Positions 1 through 7,824 of a stretch of 64,000 nucleotides of DNA are shown piece after piece. The notes under the pieces are model-generated. The model made no database searches. It was not told where the DNA came from and saw only the letters and a program-made list of their open reading frames with translations. Origin of the DNA: Topomyia yanbarensis (taxonomy: Eukaryota; Arthropoda; Insecta; Diptera; Culicidae); NCBI RefSeq assembly GCF_030247195.1, contig NC_080670.1, positions 41,897,524 to 41,961,523 of the forward strand, written 5' to 3'. Made by a program: the position numbers and the translations under genes. Within the stretch, counting starts at the first letter, position 1. Every line of letters starts with the position of its first letter.

Positions 1-653
1 CTATGAACTACTCCCTTTACTATCCATCCTATTTCCACCCCCTTTGAGCAATTTTCTACCAACAGTAGAATAGTATGCCAGGTAAAGTGAAACTGTTTTG
101 TATATTCCTTCCATTTAGAAGAAAAGCTTTGTTTTGCTATTAATAGTTGCTGTATTGACAACTTACAGTCAGTGTCATTAGATTGGATAGGTGTAATATT
201 TTTTTCAATTTCTAATTTTCCAAAAATATTTGTTACTTTATGCTGCAATATAGAAGATACGTCGTATGCATTTCAAAACTGACGCTGATTTTTAAGAAAT
301 AATTCAGCTTCTAAACTATTTATAGATGATACAAAATCTTTAACGTCAATCTTAGCGAATCTTTGTTTTATATCTGCCATAACATTATTTTTTTCATAAG
401 TATCATTCACTGGAAATTCACCAGATAAAAAATTTCTCCAGTTGGGAATAAAAAAATCCAACCATGTTCTACCAAGTAACGGATAGAAATCATTTTGACA
501 ATCTATAATCAACAATTTCAAATTTGCTTTGAGTCCATTAAATTTCACCAAAACATCTACCTCACCTAATAGTTGCAATTCAGCACCATTTACTACAATC
601 AGTTTATTGGAGGATTTACAAATGGATTTTGAAAACCAACTCTTTACCTTCAA
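1..653 (-). pseudogene. Ty3/gypsy-like protease and protease-RT linker remnant
   Basis: This is the decayed start of a pol region from an LTR retrotransposon, read on the minus strand and running off the left window edge before any reverse transcriptase motif. The clearest part is 273-653, whose translation contains PLLGRTWLD, the conserved C-terminal part of the aspartic protease in Ty3/gypsy elements. The preceding frame (616-933) reaches the start of the protease domain and then stops, so the catalytic D-S/T-G-A loop falls in a gap between the two frames and is not visible. A deletion or frameshift near 640-655 probably removed it. Positions 1-272 keep the same coding flavour but contain stops. 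Gag lies at higher coordinates, as expected for a minus-strand gag-pol order. The superfamily call rests on the protease motif and zinc knuckle; the lineage is not resolved. Confidence 0.6.
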
Positions 654-981
654 TTTCTAAACTTACTAAACAAGGACTATTAATTTTATTAATAGATGAG
701 ACATGCAAACAACATAAGTCACCTGAGTCACTAGAAACAGTAGAGTCAGAAATATCGTCATTATCCGAAACGCTTTCGCTCAAACGATTGAATAGATCAG
801 ATATGTCAACCTTACTGCTACTATGAACATCCATATTATTAACCGTTTGTGGTTTGTAATCCCGTCGTTTGTAACATTTCCTTGCTACATGGCCTTCTAG
901 TCCACAAAAATAGCAAACACGTTTGTCTAACAATGGTTGTCTTCTAAATGTTTTAGTATACTCTACTGGGGCATATGACCT
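616..981 (-). pseudogene. Ty3/gypsy-like nucleocapsid (zinc knuckle) fragment
   Basis: This open stretch carries one CCHC knuckle, CYFCGLEGHVARKC (C-x2-C-x4-H-x4-C), the RNA-binding nucleocapsid part of Gag. An acidic serine-rich linker follows and leads into the protease start. The frame is open from an in-frame TAG at 982-984, inside the TA target site of the DD37E transposon, so it has no start of its own. Its upstream part continues on the far side of that transposon, near 2305-2400, but in a different frame, so Gag was already frameshifted or decayed. It is a fragment, not an expressed gene. Confidence 0.6.
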
Positions 982-984
982 CTA

Positions 985-2302
985 AAGGGCGAACACGAGA
1001 TTATTGCGACACCGAAAATGTCATGCCAATTTTCTTATAATGTTTAAAATCAAACCAAAATTTTAGGGTAGCTTTATACATATATTTACATCAAAAATCA
1101 AAAGAAAAGTTAATCGATGGAGCATTGAGTGTAAAATTGAACGCATTTTCGCTTTATGCCCTCCATCAAAGTCTTTACAGTGTCATCCGGTACCAGTTTC
1201 TCAGTTTTTTTCCCCATTTTCTTAATATGTCCTTCTCGTCTTTGACTGTCTTCTTGCTCTTCCGAAGCTCCCGCTTCATCCATTGTACTGCTCCACCGGG
1301 CGCAGCTCCGAACAGTTTGGCGGATTCATGTCCTTTGGAACAAAATGGACAGAATTGGCCTCATCCAGGACAAAATGGACAGAATTGGCCTCATCCAGGA
1401 CACTTTTAGAATAGTGGCATGATGCCAAATCTGGCCAAAATAGCGGAGCTTCGTCGTGCTGCTGCAAGAACGGCAAAAGGCGCTTCTTGAGGCACTCAGA
1501 TTTGTAGATCTCGCCATTTACTGCGCCCTTTGTCACGAAAGGCTCACTCCTCAGTCCGCAAGAGCAGATGGCCTGCCAAATGAGATATTTGGAAGCGAAC
1601 TTCGACATTTTCTTCTTCTTAAATTTGTCGTCCACATAGAACTTGCTCTTGCCGGTGAAAAACTCCAACCCCGAAATTTGCTTAAAATCGGCTTTTATAT
1701 ACGTTTCGTCGTCTATCACACAGCAGCCATATTTTGTCAGCACCTTCTCGTAGAGCTTCCGTGCCCGAGTTTTAGCCGTCGATTGTTGCCGCTCATCGCG
1801 GTTTGGGAAGTTCTGTACCTTGTATGTATGTAGTCCAGCTCTCTTCTTTGCATTCTGGACGTAGCTCTGCGACATGCCGATCTTTTTAGCCAAATCACGG
1901 CTTGAGACGTTGGGATTTTCTTTAATCATCCGCTTCACCTTTCCCTCCGTCTTTTTGTTCTCCGGTCCCGGTTTTCTTCCAGCTCCTTTGCCGTGGTCCA
2001 ACGTCAACCGCTCCTGGAACCGCTTCAACACTCTGGAGACGGTTGAATGGTGAATGTTCAACATTTTTCTCAACTGTCGGTGCGACAGGTCAGGAAATTC
2101 CAGGTGTTCAGAAAGAATTTGTTCTCTCGACTCGCGTTGGTTCACCTCCATTTTCGTTGAATCGAAAAACACGACTTCGAGTTTGACAGCATGTAAACAA
2201 TACACATCAATGAGAAAGTGTGCAAAATTTGGTTGATTTTTACCCAATGGTAAAAAAGTTATGCCCTGTTGAATGTGTCGCAATAATTTCGTGTTCGCCC
2301 TT
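985..2302 (-). mobile_element. DD37E mariner/Tc1-superfamily transposon (ITmD37E-type), copy 1
   Basis: A 1318-bp element bounded by inverted termini beginning AAGGGCGAACACGA. It is flanked by the dinucleotide TA at 983-984 and 2303-2304, the target duplication of the IS630-Tc1-mariner superfamily. It is inserted in the gag region of the gypsy remnant. The transposase reads on the minus strand. Size, termini and the D,D37E spacing match the ITmD37E group described from mosquitoes. A second copy lies at 6779-7822. Confidence 0.92.
1276..2151 (-). pseudogene. DD37E transposase, copy 1, frameshifted near C-terminus
   Basis: The transposase cuts and rejoins its own element at TA sites. The likely start is the ATG at 2149-2151 (MEVNQRES); the open frame above it only translates the terminal repeat. 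The order is an N-terminal paired-like DNA-binding region with two helix-turn-helix motifs (LSHRQLRKMLNIHHSTVSRV and SSRDLAKKIGMSQSYVQNAK), a GR-rich linker, then the catalytic core. The first Asp is in CCVIDDETY, the second in FWPDLASCHYS and the final Glu in RPVEQY; 37 residues between the last two are inferred from copy 2. Two lesions are visible. A 30-bp unit is tandemly duplicated near 1345-1405, repeating DEANSVHFVL. A 4-bp deletion relative to copy 2, just after the final Glu codon, shifts the frame and ends the protein early, so the C-terminal tail is lost. Confidence 0.88.
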
Positions 2303-2494
2303 TAGCATTCCCAAAATGTGCTTTTTTGAAACGACGTTCATTAAATGTTTTAGTCACGTTTACTATTGACTGGGCAGCGTGTTTTGTCACTGTACTTAGC
2401 ATAATTATAATCGTAATCATCAGTTAAATATCTTGATACTTTCCCTCTGCCAACAGCAGGTATAGATTTCATCGCAAAAACATCGTCATGTGTA

Positions 2495-3014
2495 TCAGAA
2501 AATGGTTTGGAATTGACAGTTGCCATCTCCCAAGTTTCTAAAAAAAAATTCCGCTAAAGAGAGAGACAATTTATCTTCCCTCAGAATTTTTTTTCTCAAG
2601 TCATTGTCCCTTATACCAGCCACAATTCTGTCCAAAATGGCCTGGTCCTTATGTTCACCGAAACCACAAAATTCTGCTTGGAGTCGGAGTGACAAGGTGT
2701 AATCTTTCAAAGATTCGTTCGGCTGCTGGTTACGGGTATCTTAGACGTTGAATCATATGCGATTCAGTCCTGTCTAGTCTAGCACTTAACTTGGAAATTA
2801 ATTCTTCATACGGAATAGGGTCAAAATTTCCAGTGGGATACAATAATTTGAGCTGAGAAAAAATTACTGGCCCTCCCATCGTAATAAAATGGGCCTTTTT
2901 ATCGCCAGCTTTATCAATTTTATTTATGACAAAGAAATATTTAAGCCGTGCTGCCCAATCAGCAAAGGACGTACCAGTGCGATACGGCTCTATGGTAGCG
3001 AAAACGTTCGCCAT
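2495..3014 (-). pseudogene. Ty3/gypsy-like Gag N-terminal region, frameshifted
   Basis: Two adjacent minus-strand frames together give the first half of a retrotransposon Gag. 2730-3014 starts at a good ATG (3012-3014) and reads MANVFATIEPYRTG onward, with aromatic-rich helices typical of a capsid N-terminal domain. 2495-2710 continues in another frame with HKDQAILDRIVAGIRDNDL, which fits the C-terminal capsid helices of Ty3/gypsy Gag proteins. A frameshift near 2715-2730 separates them. The zinc knuckle that should follow lies beyond the DD37E insertion at 616-981. No long terminal repeat was recognised upstream (3015-3300). Confidence 0.6.
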
Positions 3015-3911
3015 TTTATATAATCAGTAAAAAATCTTAATGTGGAATAAAAATAACAAATTTTCACACCAATGAAAAAATTTTAAACCAAGGTTCGCCG
3101 GAAATAAATCCTAATTGCGTAAAAAAACACAAAAGAACATTAGAATATTTTAAACACCATTTTTTTCAGTGTCTGTTATAATATAAATTTATAAAACAGA
3201 TTAAAAAAAACTTTTATTGAATCTTTTAAATGAAAAATATCACCATAAAAAAATCGGCCACACTGCTCTCAGAAGCCGTCCTTCTAACCAAAGAGAATAG
3301 GGAAAGAGACGAATAGTGTGAAGCCAAAAATACCTTATTGAGCAGACCAATCGTGCAATGTAAATAAACATTACTCATGCCTGAGTTAGAGGAGATAAGT
3401 ATTGTACTTCTATCAAAAAAGAAATTTGAATTTTCATCAGAATTTAGTTCAATCGTGATTGTAAGGTGCATTCTAGAGTATATGTATGAGTAAAAATAAG
3501 CTTTAGAATTATTTCATCTCTTTGTTTCGAAATGCACATCGTTTGATAAACAAATCCATCGATCGACATACGGTTTGTTTTCAAAATATAATAGGAGTCA
3601 TTTAAAGTGCTGCCTATAGAAGCGGTTGCCAAAATTCTAGTGTTGAAATCATCATAAAGGGCGTGTTGCCGTTTTGACTGATTTTCACTCTTCGTCTCTT
3701 TCCCTATTCTCTTTGCTTCTAACAATAGGAAAAAAATGACGCTACGGAAATAAAAAACAAAATGGCTTTTCCGCACAATTATTACCGAAAGCATCGGTTT
3801 TCACACAAAGGAATACTAATTTCACTTTTCTTTCCGTTTTTTCGATAATTACTTACAATTATAAAAGGTCCGCCCTGCTTCCTAGCCATCTTATCCCGCT
3901 TTCTGGTAAAC

Positions 3912-4207
3912 CACAGACTAACAGACATAACACTTTAAAACCAAGCTTCGCACGTTTTAACGGTTATTTTAAATATATTTGTAGTTGGGACTGTGGCCAC
4001 ATTTGAAATTATGGCACCACTGTCATATGAAGAAGCATATGGGGGATAGACCACTAGTGAAAAATTGCTCCCAAACCTGAGGGGTAATCCACCAGTAAAT
4101 GAGTGTTTGGGACCGTGAATAAAAGGTGGAGCTAGTGTTCTGGGAAAATTGTCGGATCGATGTTTTTTGAGGGAATTCCTTCATAGTGTTATGTCTGTTA
4201 GTCTGTG
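3912..4207. mobile_element. MITE with CACAGACTAACAGACATAAC termini and 7-bp target duplication
   Basis: A 296-bp non-coding element with near-perfect 23-bp terminal inverted repeats starting CACAGACTAACAGACATAAC. It is flanked by the 7-bp direct repeat GGTAAAC (3905-3911 and 4208-4214). The right end is the reverse complement of the left. No ORF is present inside. The termini resemble those of the element at 13984-14216, which also has a 7-bp duplication. The transposase family is not certain. Confidence 0.8.
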
Positions 4208-4302
4208 GGTAAACTACGACCTTCGTGCGGAATGGGTCCTGTTCTGTAGTTTACCAAAAAGTTACAACATTCCAGATAACTTGGTTTTTTCCCCTCTGTT
4301 TA

Positions 4303-4339
4303 TTTGACACGGCTCAACGCGTTAGCATAACTGAGCCGG
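4303..4339 (-). repeat. 3'-end hairpin of the ORF1-like element (GGCTC...GAGCC)
   Basis: Read on the minus strand, an inverted pair CCGGCTC/GAGCCGTG is followed directly by TCAAATAAA. It lies about 50 bases past the stop codon of the zinc-knuckle gene at 4389. The same hairpin and TCAAATAA tail occur at 41121-41166 on the plus strand. I read it as the 3' end of a retroelement transcript, including a polyadenylation signal. Confidence 0.5.
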
Positions 4340-4388
4340 ACATCTTTTAATCTTTTACAATATGTAAAAATAAAGAATTTAACAGTAT

Positions 4389-5627
4389 TTATTTTTTACT
4401 CGTTGTAGAATTCATGTTTGTTGCTTCTTGATCCGGAGAAGCTGGTTTTGCAGCTGTTAGTGGTTTAGCGTAAGATGGTTGTGTGCTGATTTCAGTTGGA
4501 TTTGAGTTTTCCTTAACAGTTTCTACGCAAGGTTTTCCGAGGTGCAGCTTCTTCGTGCAGAACTGGCACGTAGGAATTTGCCCTGGGTACGTGACTAGTG
4601 ATGTTTGTTGAATGAGAGCATCGTCCCTTCCTAACACTGTGAAACTTAAGTAAGAGGGAATTGGCTTGGTCACACGCATTCTCACCACACGAACACCGTT
4701 GGGGATGCCCGGGAAAAAATTCCTCCATGTATCATGTGTAACGGAGTCTACTTCTCCGTATTTTTGCAAGCATTTTTTAATCGCGCCGTCAGGGGTACGC
4801 GTAGCCAAATCATGGACCCGAACTTCTACAGCGCCGTTCTCGATGTATACGGGAATGCTATATTTAACATTGCCGCATTCGGCGGTGTGCTGCATGTTGT
4901 TTTGCGAGGCGAATGACTCAGCTTGGTTAAGGCTCAAGTTACCTCAAGGCTTGGTAGTATGCGTAAGAAAAATTGTGTTCAGCTTTGCCACCAGATTATC
5001 CATTTAAACCTTTTCAAAACTCTAAAAGAAGAATATCAGTCGATTTATTAGATCATCACGATTCAATTCATGCAAAATACCTGCTGGAAAAACCATCGGC
5101 TTAGCTGGATGGTGCTTTTGAAAAAGTGGCTGTGATTTTTTATCACACTACCACACCGAGCTGGGGTACGCAACACAACTGCGCAATGAAAAAACCACAG
5201 CCACTTTTTCAATAGCACCATTTAGCTAAGCCGATGGTTTTTCCAGCAGGTATTTTGCATGAATTGAATCGTGATGATCTAATAAATCGACTGATATTCT
5301 TCTTTTAGAGTTTTAAAAAGGTTTAAATGGATAATCCGGTGGCAAAGCTGAACACAAATTTTCCTACGCGGTAGTGTGCGTAGCGTTCAATTCTAACATA
5401 TGCTTAAAAAAGGTAACTTGAACCTTAATGTTGTTGAACGAAATCAGCACGCAATGTTTGATATGATGCATTTGTAGGGTTTTCACTTCAGCCAGATTGA
5501 GTTCCATCTGCACTTTTAATAACTGTTCCACTTCCCGAATGGCTGGTCTTACGGGGCATTTTGAAAAATCAACAACAACACAGTTCGGCCGCATCTGTGT
5601 TGCTTTTTGCTGGGCACCGTCACTCAT
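4389..5627 (-). pseudogene. LINE ORF1-like zinc-knuckle gene interrupted by a TTAA element
   Basis: The gene starts at ATG 5625-5627 (MSDGAQQKATQ), runs to 5425, is interrupted by the 494-bp palindromic element, and resumes from 4926 to the stop at 4389-4391. If the insertion and one TTAA are removed, the frame joins without a shift (FNN-I-NQAESF) to give about 246 codons. The C-terminal half contains CQFCTKKLHLGKPC, a C-x2-C-x4-H-x4-C knuckle, then a Ser/Thr/Lys-rich tail. I infer a nucleic-acid-binding ORF1 protein of a non-LTR retroelement; I know similar open frames from Aedes repeats but cannot name the clade. No endonuclease or reverse transcriptase follows. The 3' hairpin and AATAAA lie directly downstream, so it may be an ORF1-only derivative. 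Confidence 0.6.
4931..5424. mobile_element. Palindromic TTAA-flanked element, copy A
   Basis: A 494-bp element whose two halves are near-perfect reverse complements around a short centre near 5165. TTAA lies on both sides (4927-4930 and 5425-5428). The outermost bases are GGCTCAAGTTACCT on the left and, inverted, GGTTCAAGTTACCT on the right. The arms contain a short ATG-started frame (MDNLVAKLNT) in both orientations, too short to be meaningful. TTAA duplication is the hallmark of the piggyBac superfamily, but no transposase is encoded, and the fold-back structure is more extreme than in usual piggyBac MITEs. A second copy in the opposite orientation is at 54592-55081. Confidence 0.8.
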
Positions 5628-5921
5628 CACTAAATCGCACAGTAGGTATAGGCTATTGTTATATGGACTGCTTGTGTGATAGGCACCGATTGATTTTTAG
5701 GTAGAATTGACTGCTTCACTTGCGCGGGACGATTTTTTGCTTTTGCTCAGGGCGAGATATGAAGACAAACTGAACTGCAATGGTTGAAGCAACTTTTAGA
5801 AGGCACAGTAATGATAAAAGTTATATGTTTTACCTTGCCTGAGAGATTCTATTCAGAAATTTTCGTTAATTTTCGTATTCGACTGAAAAGATATGGGGTT
5901 CCTGACGTGGTCCGGCACTAC

Positions 5922-6095
5922 TTTACGCTGACGTCATAAATGAACTCAAGCGATCATTTTTGACAGTTCGCTTGTACTGTTTACATGGAATTAGAAAAAT
6001 GCTTTGCGAATTGCTTCGAGCGAATCTAAACCATGTAAACAGCACAAGTGAACTGTCAAGAAAAATGAGGTTAGTTGTGTCCGTAAAGAACCTAA
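5922..6095. mobile_element. Palindromic MITE, copy 1 of 2
   Basis: A roughly 174-bp palindromic element. The arms contain TTGACAGTTCGCTTGTACTG and its inverse (AGCACAAGTGAACTGTCAA), with GTTTACATG next to each. The ends are TTTACGCTGACG on the left and GTCCGTAAAG on the right. The reverse complement matches 59429-59623 over nearly its whole length, so this is a mobile family and not a chance hairpin. It is non-coding. The target duplication was not resolved. Confidence 0.7.
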
Positions 6096-6311
6096 TTCAA
6101 TGTTCGCTTTCATCGTATCAAGGTTTACTTTGATTCATTTAATTTGTTATTGTACACATGCATTGAATGAAAGTGCGTTTGGCGTTTTCGGCAGGGTCGC
6201 TGAATATTGAAAATGAATGCGGATGAATACGGTAGATTTTCATTAAATGAGCTAGAATATTTCTAACTGTGGGCGTAGTCCCCATAAAAAAAAATCTAGG
6301 GTGTTGAGCCC

Positions 6312-6410
6312 ATTTTCGCCATGTTTCTATTATCACCCTACCCATTTGAAGCCGTTGGTTAGAGCAGTGTCTGCCATCTTTGTTCAACGCATTGAGTCAA
6401 ATGGTAGCGC
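6312..6410. repeat. Dispersed repeat, copy 1 (pair with 13892-13975)
   Basis: This block contains GAAGCCGTTGGTTAGAGCAG followed by TGTCTGCCATCTTT, repeated almost exactly at 13929-13967. In the second copy the repeat is followed by a MITE (13984-14216), after which weaker similarity resumes (GGAGCACTCAA against GGGGCACTCGA). No coding potential. The parent family is not recognised. Confidence 0.6.
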
Positions 6411-6778
6411 AAAAATAGGGGCACTCGATTCGAGTTTTCGCTGCGCTCAAACACGAGAATTTCACTGTTTTCAGCGCATTTGTGTTATTGAATTGGTTCT
6501 TAACAACGAAGCAAAGCTGTTGATGTAAATTTTTTCGCATTCCATTGATTGTAGGCCGATAAATTAATGAATTAGTGAGGCACCCTGCTTAGTATGGTGA
6601 AAATAGGCACTTTACCCTATATTTTGCTTATTTCAATCCACTATCTGAAATGAAACCACCGACAAACGAACATGACAGCTGGAAGGATTTCGGTACAAAA
6701 TTATTGGCAAATAATTTCAACCAAATAAGGCAAGACGTTTGTTTGACAATTCAGCCTTGGGTTTCGTCAACAAGTTTA

Positions 6779-7822
6779 AAGGGCGTAAACGAAATTATTG
6801 CGACACATTCAACAGGGCATAACTTTTTTACCATTGGGTAAAAATCAACCAAAATTTGCACACTTTCTCATTGATGTGTATTGTTTACATGCTGTCAAAC
6901 TCGAAGTCGTGTTTTTCGATTCAACGAAAATGGAGGTGAACCAACGCGAGTCGAGAGAACAAATTCTTTCCAAACACCTGGAATTTCCTGACCTGTCGCA
7001 CCGGCAGTTGGGGAAAATGTTGAACATTCACCATTCAACCGTCTTCAGAGTGTAGAAGCGGTTCCAGGAGCGGTTGACGTTGGACCACGGCAAAGGAGCT
7101 GGAAGAAAATCGGGACCGGAGAACAAAAAGACGGAGGGAAAGGTGAAGCGGATGATTAAAGAAAACCCCAACGTCTCAAGCCGTGATTTGGCTAAAAAGA
7201 TCGGCATGTCGCAGAGTTACGTCCATAATGCAAAGAAGAGAGCTGGACTACATACATACAAGGTACAGAACTTCCCAAACCGCGATGAGCAGACCATCTG
7301 CTCTTGCGGACTGAGGAGTGAGCCTTTCGTGACAAAGGGCACAGTAAATGGCGAGATCTACAAATCTGAGTGCCTCGAGAAGCGCCTTTTGCCGTTCTTG
7401 CAGCTACACGACGAAACTCCGCTATTTTGGCCAGATTTGGCATCTTGCCACTATTCTAAAAGTGTCCTGGAGTGGTATGAGGCCAATTCTGTCCATTTTG
7501 TTCCAAAGAACATGAATCCGCCAATCTGTTCAGAGCAGCGCCCGGTGGAGCAGTACTGGGCAATGATGAAGCGGGAACTTCGGAAGAGCAAGAAGACAGT
7601 CAAAGACGAGAAGGACATGTTAAGAAAAAAACTGAGAAACTGGTACCGGATGACACTGTAAAGACTTTGATGGAGGGTATCAAGCGAAAATGATTAACTT
7701 TTCTTTTGATTTTTGAAGTAAATATATGTATAAAACTACCCTAAAATTTTGGTTTGATTATAAACATTATAAGAAAATTGGCATGACATTTTCGGTGTCG
7801 CAATAATTTCGTGTTCGCCCTT
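6779..7822 (+). mobile_element. DD37E mariner/Tc1-superfamily transposon, copy 2, internally deleted
   Basis: A 1044-bp relative of the element at 985-2302, inserted in the opposite orientation. It is bounded by TA at 6777-6778 and 7823-7824, with termini AAGGGCG at the left and CGCCCTT at the right. The left terminus reads GGGCGTAAACG where other ends read GGGCGAACACG. About 270 bp is missing compared with copy 1, mostly inside the catalytic domain. It could only move if transposase were supplied by another copy. Confidence 0.92.
6930..7661 (+). pseudogene. DD37E transposase, copy 2, with stop and catalytic-domain deletion
   Basis: The frame starts at ATG 6930-6932 (MEVNQRES). It is broken by TAG at 7053-7055 in the first helix-turn-helix region, where copy 1 has a sense codon, and reopens in the same frame. 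The deletion joins FPNRDE to ICSCGLRSEPF, removing about 70 residues including the first catalytic Asp present in copy 1 (CCVIDDETY). The second Asp (FWPDLASCHYS) and the final Glu (RPVEQYWAMM) remain, with exactly 37 residues between them, which defines the DD37E class. The C-terminus is intact to the stop at 7661 and shows what copy 1 lost. This copy cannot encode an active enzyme. Confidence 0.88.
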
Positions 7823-7824
7823 TA

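Noticed and set aside
1125..1833. Plus-strand ORFs at 1125-1409 and 1456-1833
   Set aside because: Antisense shadows of the DD37E transposase.
3015..3300. LTR or primer-binding site of the gypsy remnant
   Set aside because: No TG...CA-bounded repeat occurs twice in the window and no clear tRNA-complementary primer site was found.
4931..5424. Active piggyBac transposon
   Set aside because: TTAA flanks are present, but no transposase sequence exists in either copy.
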